Assembly (NCBI RefSeq): GCF_016405885.1
Contig: NZ_JAEKGC010000001.1
Span: 62,001-126,000 of the forward strand
From: Arthrobacter sp. MSA 4-2
GTDB taxonomy: Bacteria > Actinomycetota > Actinomycetes > Actinomycetales > Micrococcaceae
Reading direction: 5' to 3'
Length of the DNA stretch: 64,000 nucleotides
Shown: piece after piece, positions 35,642 through 45,700 of the stretch
How the letters are laid out: every line of letters starts with the position of its first letter
Numbering within the stretch: the first letter of the stretch is position 1
Position numbers and translations under genes: made by a program
Notes under the pieces: generated by a model
What the model was told of the DNA's origin: nothing
Databases searched by the model: none
Seen by the model: the letters and a program-made list of their open reading frames with translations, nothing else

Positions 35642-36984
35642 TCAGCTGTCGCAGCCCCAGCCGTCGCCGTCACGGTCGAGATGGGGTCCGTAGCCGGGAG
35701 TGCTGATGGAAATGGGCGCCATGCCGGCGGCACGCACTGCAGCGCAGTTCGGGTAGTACGGTCCGGTGCCGGAGCGGGCACGACTGGCGCAGGCGCGACG
35801 GGAGCCGGTGCGGGGGCAGGGGCTGCAGGAACCGGCTCAGGTTGTGCCGGAACGGGGGCCGGCTCGACGACGACGGGAGGCTGCTGGTTCGTCGGAGCGT
35901 CCATGGCACCGCAGGATCCGAGGATGGACACCATGGCGTCGTGCTCTGCCTGGGTAACCCACAGCCCGTAAGTCGCCTTCACCGAGATCTGGGTCGCGAC
36001 GTAGGTGCAGCGGAAGGCCTTGTTGGGTGGCAGCCAGGTGGCGGCGTCGCCGTCGCCCTTCTGCTGGTTGGTCGGGCCGTCCGTCGCCTGCAGGTTCAGC
36101 GGGTCGTTTGCGAAGGCCATGCGCTGCTCGGGGCTCAGCTGCTGCGCACCCTTCTGCCACGCGTCCGAGAGTGCCACCACGTGGTCGATCTGCACGGCCG
36201 AGCTGGTGGCCTGACCGCGGATGAAACGGATGGTGGTCGCGGTGTACGGGTCGTCGAGCACACCGGAGGCCACCTTGCAGGGCACGCTGTTGGCGAAGAC
36301 GATGTCATAGAGCAGCAGCTTCAGGATGTCGTTCCGGGTGTCGCAGCCGTTGCGGTCGACGTCGGCCCAGGCTATACCGAACTGGTCCCGGTCGTAGCCG
36401 GTCTTCGGTGTCCGTCCCTTGATGGCCAGCGTCTCCAGCAGTGCGAGGGCCTTGGTGCCGGCGGCTGGCTGGCTCTGCGGGGCGACGGTCCCCTGCACGG
36501 TGACGGCAGGCACCTCGTCGGTATCGAGAGGGGCGACGTCCGGCGTCGGGGTCGGGGTGGGCGCTGGCGCCTTGGTGGTGCTCGGCCGGGGAGTGGGCGT
36601 GGGGGACGGCGACGGCGTCTCCGCGGGTGCGCTGGCCGCCGCCTTGTCGGCCGCTGCCGTCCTTTCGGGAGCCTCGGCCGGTGCATTGATCAGGAAACCA
36701 GCGACGAGGGCCACCACGCTGATGCCGATGGTGATGCCGGCGGCCCGGCGGTCCGGCAGGCGCAGCCAGGACGGCTTCGCGGAGACCAGCGTGTAGAGGC
36801 CGGTGACGAGGAAGACCAGAGCGCCAAAGCCGAGGACACCGCCGCGGAAGTTGCTCGATTCGGCGATGACGATGGAGAGGATCAGGAGCCCGACGACGAT
36901 CCAGGTGGATCAATCGATCCTGCGCCGTTGCGGCCCTTCGGACAATGGCTTTGAGGCAGGGCTGTGCCCGGAAGGTTTGCGCAT
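35642..36984 (-). pseudogene. Disrupted membrane-anchored HNH endonuclease with C-terminal Excalibur domain
   Basis: Read from ATG 36984, this would be a membrane protein whose N-terminal hydrophobic segments (IVVGLLILSIVIAES ... VLGFGALVFLVTG ... ITIGISVVALVAGFLI) lead into a Pro/Thr linker. An HNH/DUF1524-type nuclease (IDHVVALSDAW ... NDPLNLQATDG ... NQQKGDGDAATWLPP) and a second Pro/Ala linker follow. Two lesions break it. An in-frame TGA lies at 36910-36912, after 24 codons. A one-base shift in the second linker, between about 35765 and 35836, leaves the Excalibur domain (YYPNCAAV ... HLDRDGDGWGCDS, stop 35642) in a different frame. A start at 36717 could still make a soluble HNH protein. 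Sequencing error in GC-rich repeats cannot be excluded. Confidence 0.75.
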
Positions 36985-37159
36985 TAGATTGTCCCCCAGC
37001 TGAAAAGCGAATGTTGTGCGCTGGTCATCCTACAGCCGTCACGGCCGTTTGCTCTCTTTCGGATTCGGGCTGACGGGATCGAGTTTATTGCTTTGTCAGT
37101 TCGCCACGCTAGTCTTCGCTAGACGTCATCTATTCATCCGATACCTAAGAGGAAAAATA

Positions 37160-37872
37160 ATGGGCAATGAAGCGGTTGTTACGGACATGCAGAAGCTGAT
37201 AGCCGCTGAGAATTGTCGCCACCACCACGCTCTGCCCGCTGGGCTCATCTATCGCTCTGCGTATTGGACGCCACCTATTCCATCGGAGTGAGGTACAACG
37301 CCGTGGTCGTTCCGGTTGTCCGGCGCTACGCCCTCTCACAGAATTTGGACCAAGTTCTCATTGAAGGAGATTCACTTCAGCGTCCAATCAGTCCGCGTGA
37401 TGACGAGCAACCTCTCAAGGATTTCGTATCGTCCATAGAACATCTTTCTGATGATCAATTCGCTGGGCTGTTGGGGAGCCGACACAGGACTTCGTCTCGT
37501 GGGGGAATCCTCAAGAGCGCAGCCGTCCGCCAGATAGCCCAAATTCTTGTCGCTGAAGGCATCCAAACCTTGGAAGATGTGAGCATGCTCCTCAAGGACG
37601 TTGAGCGAACGTCATCGGTTGAAGCTCGCTTGAACAAGGTGCGGGGCAGCGGAACCCAGGGCATCCGAACGGGCTATCTGTGGATGCTCGCTGGTGACGA
37701 CTTTCAAGTGAAGCCGGACCGGCATGTTTTGAAATGGATGGGTCACGTCCTGGGGCGCCGCATATCGGTGGTTGAGGCTCGATCCCTGTTGGCGGTCGTG
37801 GCGACGCAGCTGGACATCACTCCCTGGTCGATTGATCACGCCATTTGGAAGAAAATGTCCAGACGCGGCTGA
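37160..37872 (+). pseudogene. Frameshifted gene of unknown function, possible helix-hairpin-helix fold
   Basis: A frame starts at ATG 37160 (ribosome site AGAGG) and reads MGNEAVVTDMQKLIAAENC, then continues to 'ALPAGLIYRS' before ending at 37291. The rest of the protein, 'LCVLDATYSIGVRYNAVV' to 37872, is in another frame that has no good start of its own (TTG 37213). The two pieces fit one protein of about 235 residues if one base is gained or lost near 37250-37265. The C-terminal half ('KVRGSGTQGIRTGYLWML ... KPDRHVLKWMGHVLGRR ... DHAIWKK') resembles DNA-glycosylase-like helix-hairpin-helix proteins. This is a broken gene or a sequencing error; a real restart from TTG is possible. Confidence 0.55.
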
Positions 37873-37954
37873 TGCCGACCGAAACGCTAACCCTTATCCC
37901 TCACTCCAACCGAATCGAAAGCATCGATGCGGCGCAGAAACGAAAGACCCACAC

Positions 37955-38890
37955 GTGAGTAAAAAACGCGAGACGAGAAAGCTGTACCAAAGCCCGCCTA
38001 ATTGGCCCACCCCGCCTCCCGGATGGGTGCCACCGCCGGGTTGGAAGCCAGACCCTGCATGGGGGCCGCCTCCAGAGGGTCATCAATTTTGGGTCGATGA
38101 CCCTTCTTACAATGGTGGCGATTCACGCGGACGTCGCGGCACTTCCTGGCTTGCCGTCACAGCGTTGATCCTCGCGATTATCTCGGTGCTGCTGTGCTGG
38201 GTTCCGATAGTGAACAATCTAGTCTTCATTCTCGGTCTCCTAGCGCTGGGGCTCGGTATCGCTGCTGTGGTGAGTGCCTTCCGCTCCCGGCCCGGGTCCA
38301 AGGGGATGGCGGTCACCGCGACCTGCCTGAGTGTCCTCTCCTTGATCGGGGTCCTCGGCACGCAGGCGTTCTATGGTTCGATGTTCGACACCACATCTCC
38401 AAGGGCCGAGCCATCGAACGTCGCGACTGGTGGCGGATCGGATCCAAAATCTTCAGCTGCCGAAGAAGCCCCGTCGGACGTCGCGGCCATTGGCGAGAAG
38501 CGGGAAGTCTCGGATTACGATGTCTCTGTCACCGGAGTTAACCTCAACGCCGCAGAGCCCATCCTGGCGGCAAATTCATTTAACGAGCCGGCCACTGGCC
38601 AGTATGTGCTCGTCGACCTCACAGTGCAGTATCTGGGCACTGAGGAAGCAAACCCGTGGCTTGATCTCAACGTAACCTTCGTCGGATCAGATGCTCGGCA
38701 ATATGACGCATCTAGCTGTGACGCTGTCCCGCCACTTCCGGCATCCGACGTTCCGACATTGGAGAACACGGGCACCGCTTCATACCAGGTGTGCATGGAC
38801 GTTCCCCCAGAAGCGATCCCGGAGGGGAAGCTTTTCGTGGAGCGGTCCTTGAGCCTCAATGACGCGCGCGTCTATTGGGCTATCAACTGA
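37955..38890 (+). CDS. Membrane protein with Pro-Gly-Trp N-terminus and DUF4352-like domain
   Basis: This 311-residue protein has an N-terminal cytoplasmic segment with PPGW repeats (PPPGWVPPPGWKPDPAW) as in many actinobacterial tail proteins. Two membrane helices follow (about 62-80 and 85-105), with a third hydrophobic stretch (about 118-135). The external C-terminal domain of about 170 residues contains 'GQYVLVDLTVQYLGTEEANPW' and 'FVGSDARQYDASSCD', the pattern of DUF4352/telokin-like domains that bind small molecules or partners. GTG 37955 is chosen because the longer frame from 37772 overlaps the preceding gene. No link to defence is visible, and its partner is unknown. Confidence 0.75.
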   Translation: MSKKRETRKLYQSPPNWPTPPPGWVPPPGWKPDPAWGPPPEGHQFWVDDPSYNGGDSRGRRGTSWLAVTALILAIISVLLCWVPIVNNLVFILGLLALGLGIAAVVSAFRSRPGSKGMAVTATCLSVLSLIGVLGTQAFYGSMFDTTSPRAEPSNVATGGGSDPKSSAAEEAPSDVAAIGEKREVSDYDVSVTGVNLNAAEPILAANSFNEPATGQYVLVDLTVQYLGTEEANPWLDLNVTFVGSDARQYDASSCDAVPPLPASDVPTLENTGTASYQVCMDVPPEAIPEGKLFVERSLSLNDARVYWAIN

Positions 38891-38987
38891 TGTGGACGTG
38901 CGGGGCTGAGGCTGGCCTCCCGCATTCCGTCGAAATGGCTGTACGGTCCGCTATGGTTGCACCATTCATTTCAATGCAGGGGGATTA

Positions 38988-40085
38988 GTGGAGTTTGCAG
39001 AACGTTTGACCGCATTGGCCGCGAAGGTGCGGCAGCAGAGGTCTCAGATCGAAACAGAAGAAGCGACGAAGAACGCGTTCATTATGCCGTTCATCTCGAC
39101 CATCCTCGGATATGACGTCTTCAACCCACTCGAGGTGGTGCCCGAGTTCACTGCCGACGTCGGCGTGAAAAAGGGTGAAAAGATCGACTACGCGATCATG
39201 CACGGCGGGACGGTGCAGATCCTCATCGAGTGCAAGAAGTCCAAGGAACCACTCAAAATCGAGCACGCATCTCAGCTCTACCGCTACTTCGCCGTGACCA
39301 ACGCCCGGATTGCGATCCTTACCAATGGCGAGGTGTACGAGTTCTTCACCGATCTGGATGCGCCGAACCGGATGGATGCAAAGCCATTCCTCGTGCTGGA
39401 CCTGAACGACATTGACGAGACGCTGATACCGGAGCTGATGAAGCTCACCAAGGAGATCTTCGATCTTGATTCGATCATCAATGCAGCCGGTGAATTGAAG
39501 TACATCGGCCAGATCAAGCGGACGCTCGCGGGTCAGTTCAAAGAACCGGACAGCGAATGGATCAAGTTCCTGGCCACGCGGGTCTACGACGGTCCGTACA
39601 CCCAGAAGGTCCGCGATCAGTTCACCGGTCTCGTGACCAAGGCGACGAAGCAGTTCCTTAACGAGCAGGTTAACGACCGCCTTAAGACGGCTCTCGGTGC
39701 CCCGAACTTTCCAATGGCCAGTGACTCGGTCATCGCGGCCACCGTCACCAGCGAGCAGGTGGTCGAGGATGACCTTATCGACACCGGCGTGGAAACCACC
39801 CTCGAGGAGCTCGAGGGCTACCAGATCGTCCGGGCCATTGTCTGCAATGAGGTGAAGCCCGCACGGGTGGTGCAGCGCGACGCGAAGTCCTACTTCGCCG
39901 TCCTGCTGGATGACAACAACCGGAAGCCAATCGCCCGGCTGCATTTCAACCGGGTGCAGAAGTACCTCGGCGTCTTCGACGACCAGAAAGTGGAGCAGCG
40001 GGTGCCGATCAGCTCGCTCGACGAGATCTACGAGCACGCAGATACCCTGCGCTCCAGCGTCAGGGCGTATTTGGCAACTGGCTAA
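38988..40085 (+). CDS. HSDR_N-type restriction endonuclease domain protein
   Basis: This 365-residue protein has 'ATKNAFIMPFISTILGYDVF', then Asp67 (KIDYAI), and E-C-K at 81-83 (ILIECKKS) followed by 'HASQLYRYFAVTNARIAILTNG'. These are the conserved steps of the type I HsdR N-terminal nuclease family. No helicase motor follows; the C-terminal half is a helical region plus a small beta domain ('VVQRDAKSYFAVLLDDNN'). Similar stand-alone proteins are annotated as type I restriction endonucleases or prophage proteins and may be orphan nucleases. GTG 38988 has a G-rich ribosome site (GGGGG) upstream. Its 3' end overlaps the opposing gene by 26 bases. Confidence 0.8.
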   Translation: MEFAERLTALAAKVRQQRSQIETEEATKNAFIMPFISTILGYDVFNPLEVVPEFTADVGVKKGEKIDYAIMHGGTVQILIECKKSKEPLKIEHASQLYRYFAVTNARIAILTNGEVYEFFTDLDAPNRMDAKPFLVLDLNDIDETLIPELMKLTKEIFDLDSIINAAGELKYIGQIKRTLAGQFKEPDSEWIKFLATRVYDGPYTQKVRDQFTGLVTKATKQFLNEQVNDRLKTALGAPNFPMASDSVIAATVTSEQVVEDDLIDTGVETTLEELEGYQIVRAIVCNEVKPARVVQRDAKSYFAVLLDDNNRKPIARLHFNRVQKYLGVFDDQKVEQRVPISSLDEIYEHADTLRSSVRAYLATG

Positions 40086-41346
40086 TTGCTGCTTGCTCCT
40101 CGGGCGCCTCGAGTTCCTTCGAGTCGCCGGCCTTGTTCCGCTTAGGCCACTTTGGTCTGCTGAACTCTATTTCCCGCAGTTTCTGTACCTGGGGCTTCGC
40201 TCTGGTCACGGCCCCAGGTACGGAACTCGCTGCGGTGCCCAGTACCTGCCGGGTTTGGCTCGTAAGGTCGCTGAGCGACTTGCGCCAGGTCTCCCGCTCC
40301 ACATCGCCGTACACGAGACCTTCGAGGCCGTAGATTGTCGCGAATTGCGCCACGGCCTGCTGAATATTCTCAACCGCGTTCAATGTCGCCGCGCTTCGGA
40401 GCGGATTGACGACCCGCGTGAAGTCGTTGATTTTTGCTGTCGCGCTGACTGCATCGTTCAACTTCTGCAGCCGAAGCGCGGCGAGTTCCTGGCGACGTCC
40501 TGCTGCCCGCTCCACAGCCGCGACATGATGCTCAAGGTCCTCCGGTTCAGATTTCCCTACGTGCGCAATTTCGAGCGCGTCGAGTCTCGTCTGATTCGCG
40601 TGGCATGCAGCGAGTAGGACAAGCCACGAGCGGAGTTCGGAGCCGCTTGCATGCTTTATCGCATCAGATTTTTCCGCAGCAGTTCCGGTGGAAAGGGAAT
40701 CGGCGATGACGTCCAACTGGTTCAGTGCGTAAGAGGTCGACTGGGCGAGCGCGGTGCTGTGGCCGGAGACCTGAGTCCATGTCGTCTCACTGATGCGGCC
40801 GCTCTCCTCGTAAAGCGCGTACGCCTTATCGAGAACCAACGTGACTCCTTGAACGTCTCCGAGCGCCTGCGCTCTGTTGTCCGAAAGGAGCCGGTCGAGC
40901 TTGATGTCCATGGCCTCCACGAGCTGCTCGAGGTCGGCCAGGGCAGCCTTCAGAGCGGCGGCGGCGCTCAGCGTCGCCATATTTGAGGCAACCATCGGAT
41001 TCATCTTCGTGGGCTCGAACTGCGCGTGGGCGGCGATGCGCCCTTTCGCTCCCCGGACGACTCCCGCAAGCGGGCCGTCGCCGTCGGGATTGAACTTCTT
41101 CAATTTGTCGAAGAGCTCAGCGGACTCGGCCGTCAGGGTGAAGGTCTTGCCCGCCATTGAGGAACTGACCGCTGCGATGCCGCTGACGGCTGCCACGGCG
41201 TCAAGGGTCGCTTTTTTCGCTGTCGCGCCCAACTCTGGATTGACGGCCAGCTCCTGCATGAACTTCTGCACGAGGTCGGAATTTCCGACGATTGCCGCTT
41301 CCTTGCCCGAGACGAATATGCCGAGCTCCTGGGTTTGTTCTTCCAT
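40060..41346 (-). CDS. Helical hypothetical protein
   Basis: This 428-residue protein is almost all helical, Ala-rich, with long amphipathic segments and no Cys-rich, membrane or catalytic motif. A run around 'LEQLVEAMDIKLDRLLSDN' and 'ERAAGRRQELAALRLQKLND' could form coiled coils. I start at ATG 41346 (MEEQTQELGIF). The longer frame from 41532 begins in a remnant of a different gene (see 41427-41505) and should not be used. Function is unknown. Its stop lies 26 bases inside the convergent HSDR_N gene, so antisense interference between the two is possible. Confidence 0.7.
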   Translation of the reverse strand: MEEQTQELGIFVSGKEAAIVGNSDLVQKFMQELAVNPELGATAKKATLDAVAAVSGIAAVSSSMAGKTFTLTAESAELFDKLKKFNPDGDGPLAGVVRGAKGRIAAHAQFEPTKMNPMVASNMATLSAAAALKAALADLEQLVEAMDIKLDRLLSDNRAQALGDVQGVTLVLDKAYALYEESGRISETTWTQVSGHSTALAQSTSYALNQLDVIADSLSTGTAAEKSDAIKHASGSELRSWLVLLAACHANQTRLDALEIAHVGKSEPEDLEHHVAAVERAAGRRQELAALRLQKLNDAVSATAKINDFTRVVNPLRSAATLNAVENIQQAVAQFATIYGLEGLVYGDVERETWRKSLSDLTSQTRQVLGTAASSVPGAVTRAKPQVQKLREIEFSRPKWPKRNKAGDSKELEAPEEQAAISQLPNTP

Positions 41347-41426
41347 CTGCCAATTGAAACAGGCAGAGAGTATTCCGGTGTGAAGCAACGCCTGGCATTC
41401 CTTGACGCTTGGTGAACCGGTACCCC

Positions 41427-41505
41427 AGGTCAAGATGTCCTTGGTGCTGCAGCGCCCATGGGCCAGCGCCCCGAACACCGTGATCTGGCCCGCGCTGCAG
41501 CAGGT
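41427..41505 (-). pseudogene. Remnant of an ABC-2 permease 3' end
   Basis: This 79-base stretch is about 80 per cent identical to the last 78 bases of the intact ABC permease gene at 57895-58779. Both encode a C-terminus with VFGA.A.GR.STKDILT. In the remnant the stop codon position reads TGG instead of TGA, and a one-base gap shifts the frame near the upstream end. Only the tail is present. It marks a junction at the right edge of the island, where a related exporter gene once stood. Confidence 0.75.
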
Positions 41506-41690
41506 CACCGCACAGCTGCGGGCGACAACCACCGTCGCCGCTGGGGGAAGACCATAGGTATTTTCTCTAGGGGGACCCGCCCTAGGTCCAGTATCCTGAA
41601 GGGACGTTTCTTCCGCGTTCTAGACCGCGGTTCCGGTTCGCCGGCAGAAGGAACTTCCATGCATCTGATGCGGGAACGAAGGTTCGACAT

Positions 41691-42767
41691 ATGAGTCCCC
41701 ACCGATTGAAGGCGGCGTTGCTGGCCGTGGTCGTGGTAGGTGCGTCAGCGACCGCATTCACCTTCAGCGCGAGCGGTGACACCGGCTGCGCTGCGACGGG
41801 CAGCCGTGCCACCAGCGTCTTCCGGGTTGATTCGTTCACAGCGGGCAATTCGGATGCGGTTCAGGCGGCAATCGATGCCGCAACCGCCCAGGGTGGCGGG
41901 ATCGTGCAGCTGTCCGCTGGACAGTTCGACATCGACCGGCCGCTATGGCTCAAGGACAACGTCGCGCTGAGGGGCTCGGGTCCAGATACCGTTCTAAAGG
42001 CTTCTGCCCGCTTCCTGGACACCAAAGGACCCCACGGCGGACACCCCCTCGTCACGACTGAGGGAGCAGAAAACGTTACGATCGCCGACCTGACGGCCGA
42101 TCAAAGCGGTGAAATCTTCGACGGCAACGTCGAGGGCAGGCTCAATGAATACCTCATTGACGTGCGGCATACCGACAACGCCGTCGTCGACGGGGTCGCG
42201 ACCAGAAACCCTTTCACCTACTCAATAGCAGTGGTGGGCAGCCTCAACTTCTGTGTGCGGGACAGTTCAACGGTGGCGGACTCATCCGGCCGATATGACC
42301 AGCTGGACGGGATCCACATCACGGACTCCCACTCAGGCGCCGTGATCGGCAACCGCGTCGATCAAGGACAAGGCGAGGACGGCGATGATGGCTTGGTTGC
42401 CCAAACGATAGGCGCGGAGGTCTACGACGTCGTCTACCGGGGCAACGACGTGCGCGGCGGATCGCACGGCGCCGGGATGCAACTCGCTGTATCCGGCCAT
42501 GAAATCCACGACATCACCATAGAAGGTAACCGGTTCTGGGGTTCACCCTCCGGGATCCGAACGGGCTATTACAACGGCGCCACGCAGGCAGTGCACGATA
42601 TCGCCATGCTCGGGAACACCTTCTTCGACAACGAGGGAACCTCGATCAACTTCAAGGGCGACCTCGAGAATATTCGGGTGGAGGGCAGTACCATCTGCCG
42701 CAGCGGGGAAATCAAGGTAGCCGACGGCGCAGGAAACTCAGTGGAGAGCAGCAGGACACACTGCTGA
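41691..42767 (+). CDS. Secreted right-handed beta-helix protein (pectate lyase-superfamily fold)
   Basis: This 358-residue protein has an N-terminal signal peptide (LKAALLAVVVVGASATAFTF). A parallel beta-helix follows, beginning 'SDAVQAAIDAATAQGGGIVQLSAGQFDI', the typical opening of pectate-lyase-3-type folds. Its rungs include 'VTIADLTADQSGEIFDG', 'GIHITDSHSGAVIGNRV' and 'IHDITIEGNRFWG'. Two Cys near the C-terminus may form a disulfide. Exported proteins of this type bind or cut polysaccharides, and the neighbours are polysaccharide genes, so it may trim the exported polymer. The catalytic residues cannot be named from sequence. ATG 41691 has a CGAAGG-type ribosome site. It converges on the flippase-glycosyltransferase gene after 26 bases. 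Confidence 0.8.
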   Translation: MSPHRLKAALLAVVVVGASATAFTFSASGDTGCAATGSRATSVFRVDSFTAGNSDAVQAAIDAATAQGGGIVQLSAGQFDIDRPLWLKDNVALRGSGPDTVLKASARFLDTKGPHGGHPLVTTEGAENVTIADLTADQSGEIFDGNVEGRLNEYLIDVRHTDNAVVDGVATRNPFTYSIAVVGSLNFCVRDSSTVADSSGRYDQLDGIHITDSHSGAVIGNRVDQGQGEDGDDGLVAQTIGAEVYDVVYRGNDVRGGSHGAGMQLAVSGHEIHDITIEGNRFWGSPSGIRTGYYNGATQAVHDIAMLGNTFFDNEGTSINFKGDLENIRVEGSTICRSGEIKVADGAGNSVESSRTHC

Positions 42768-42793
42768 GGGATGCTCCTCGAGGCACTGTCCCG

Positions 42794-45700
42794 CTACGGA
42801 CCCGTCCCATAGGTGGTAGGAGTCCCCACTCTATCCCGCACACCCCGGATCAATGCCTCGTCCCCCACGCGCCAGATGGTCGTGGCGCCATTGGTGAGGC
42901 CCCGCTGCTGGAAGACAGGCGTGGCGTTGGCCTCAAGCCACTTGTGCATGGCGGGCTGCATATATCCATAACCCTGGCTGGTCGGAAGCGACTGGGTCAG
43001 GATGAAGTCGACGCCGTTTTCCTGCATCAGGGCTGTTGACGGCCAAATGCCGAAGCGCGGGTCGTTCGAGAAGGCAAGTTCGCCGGTGTCGTTGGTAACG
43101 CTCACTTTTGCATCTGCCGGCAGGTTCTGACTCACCCAGCGTTTCGCCTGCACGAAACCATTGTCAGTCGAGGTCTCCAACCGGAGCCCAAGGATCGCGG
43201 TGAGCAGCACGAATACGGCACCGGCGGCAACAATCGGGCGGCGGAACCTGGTCCATCGTTCCACAACCTCCACCCCCAGCAGCACCGCACCCAGTCCTGC
43301 AAGAATCATCACTCCGTAGCCGTACTGCTCTTCGAAGGTGCCGAACAGGGCGCTGAAGACGCCGTAAGCTCCGAGCGACAGGCCCATCAGGCCGATCAAA
43401 CGGCGTGCCGGGCGGAGACTGAAACACAGAAATGCTCCGGCCACAGGGCACAACCCCAACAGCAGGTAGCTCGTACCAAAATGACCGGCGTTGTCGATAA
43501 GTCTTTCCAATATGTTGGGGGCTCCCTCGGCGGTGAAGCCCGTGAACTTATCCAAACCGATAAGACGCCGAAACCCGCCCTCCTTCGCCTGTATCCAGAC
43601 CGGCAGCATTCCTTCGGACACAACCATCGTCATGTAAACCGTGTACGGCGCGGCCATGCCCACCAGAAGGATGGCCGCGTCGTGCGCCTTAATGGTTTGG
43701 CGCCATATCACTCCGGCAAGAACGGGCGCCACGGTACACAGCACGAAGAAGTCCTTGGTCACGATTGCGAGGCCGAACGCCAGGCCGGCACAAAGCAGCA
43801 GTGGACGGCGCGTGCTGGACCTGCGGGACTTGAGTATCGACACCACAATGGCGAGTCCCACGATCACCGCGGCCATCGCCAGGGTCTCCAGAAACACGCG
43901 GCTGTTATTGCGAAGTACGAACGGTTCGAAGATCAGGAGCCCCGCCGTCACCCAGGCTGCGCCTCTGGTCCCTACCGCTTGAACTATAAGAAATGCCACC
44001 CCCACAGTCAGCGCGCCGAGGACGGCGTTCACCCAGCGGAGTTGCATCACCATTTCCACTGAGTCGCCGGTCAGCCCGAAGAGGTTGATGACACCGGCTT
44101 CCAGCACGAAGAAACCGGGCGGATGAAGGAAGAACGGGCCATCCGGAAGCCGGGGGAATGAACCCCCTGAGACGATCGATTGCCCAAGCTGGGCATAGAG
44201 CATCTCATCGACCCACAGTTCGAAGGCATGGAGGAGTCCTATTGCGCGCACCGCAAGAGCCAGCGCGAAACAGTAGAGGAAAGGGCCCAGGGTGTTCATG
44301 AAACGTCGTCCCGCCGGAACTGCGGCCTCCGAGCCCTGTCTCGGAACGGTTTCTGCTGTGGAACCCGCCGCCGCCCGACCACTTGGGTCCACAAGCTGCC
44401 GGGCAAGCCGAGGCGTTTCGGCACGTTGCCAAATCCGCATTTGTAGGCCACGTACCAGTTCCAAGGTGCTTCCCATCTTTCGCTGAGCAAGGACGGTGAG
44501 TCCGGCGACTAAAACGACCAGCGCCCAGATCGAGGGTTGCTGTCCTGCGAGTACCAATACCAGGGCGAAGCCGAGAGCAGCCACGAAGCCCCTTACGGCC
44601 ATCCGCCCCGAATGCGGCGGAAGAAGCGGGAGCGCGATCACCGCGGAAATGCAGGCTGCTGCCACCGCACCGAAGGCACATCCGATCGCGATACCCGGTA
44701 CCCCTCCCCACTCCCAGCCCAGGAACAGGCCGCCTGGAATCAGTGCCGATGCGGTGAGCAACCCAAGCTGGCAACGTCGGTAGGCGCGCAACGCCAGAAG
44801 GATCGTGGCGAGAACCGTAAGCGTGGCATAGCCCAATCCTGAGAGTGCGAGCCAGGGGAGCAGGGCGAACGAGGAGCCGTACTCGTCCGGCAGGATAAGG
44901 GCCACCAGCGCGTGTGGAACTGTGGTGATGACAGCCCATGCGAGAAGTGCCAGCCGGCCGAAGGTACGCAGGGACTCCATGAGTACAGAAGCCACCTCTA
45001 CGCCCGGCCGCCTCAGGAGCGGAAACGCCATGATGACCGTTCCCGCTGCGACGTATACCGGGGCCTTGCCTATGGAGGCCAGAGCCTGGAAACCTGCGGC
45101 CGCCGTCGAGCCGCCGTCGAGGAACGCCACAAGCACCACATCGATCCCTGCAAGGACCGACATGACGCACAGAGTGACCGCTATACCGGCGGTTTCAACC
45201 CATCGCCATTTCTGGCGAAGCACGTGCGGACGCCAGGTGAGATCCCGGAAGAAGGACCTGGGCGTCACCAGAAGCGCCAACCCGCCCATCGCGAAGCCCA
45301 AGACAGCGCCCGCAGCGCCCCATGCGAAGAACACGACGAGGACAGAGAAAATCAGTCTGATCAGGACCTCACCAACGGACTTGATCAAGTACCGCATGAA
45401 GCGTAATTCGCCCTGGAACCACCCGGTCGGCGCCGCTCCCAGGAACAGGACAAGCGCGGAGAGAGCGACGATTGCGGCCATCTTGAGAGACCCAAGGCCC
45501 GCGGTGATGACCCCTGTCACCAAGGCGGCGGCCAACCCAACCAGCACCGAAATCATTGCGGAGAACGCCATGGCTTCGCGCCGCTGCTCTGAACCCTGCG
45601 GATGGGCGATCACCGCATGGCACAAAGGTAATGGAACCAAAGCAGATGCAACGATTCCTGCCATGCCGAGCATCACCTTAGCGGCGGCGAACCGGCTGAA

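Noticed and set aside
35842-36954. Long rightward open frame over the HNH gene
   Set aside because: It lies opposite the HNH and Pro/Ala linker coding sequence and its product is Gly/Arg-rich low-complexity sequence without motifs.
38985-40037. Leftward 350-codon frame opposite the HSDR_N-type gene
   Set aside because: The rightward frame has a clear D...E-C-K nuclease core; the leftward frame is a mirror with no features.
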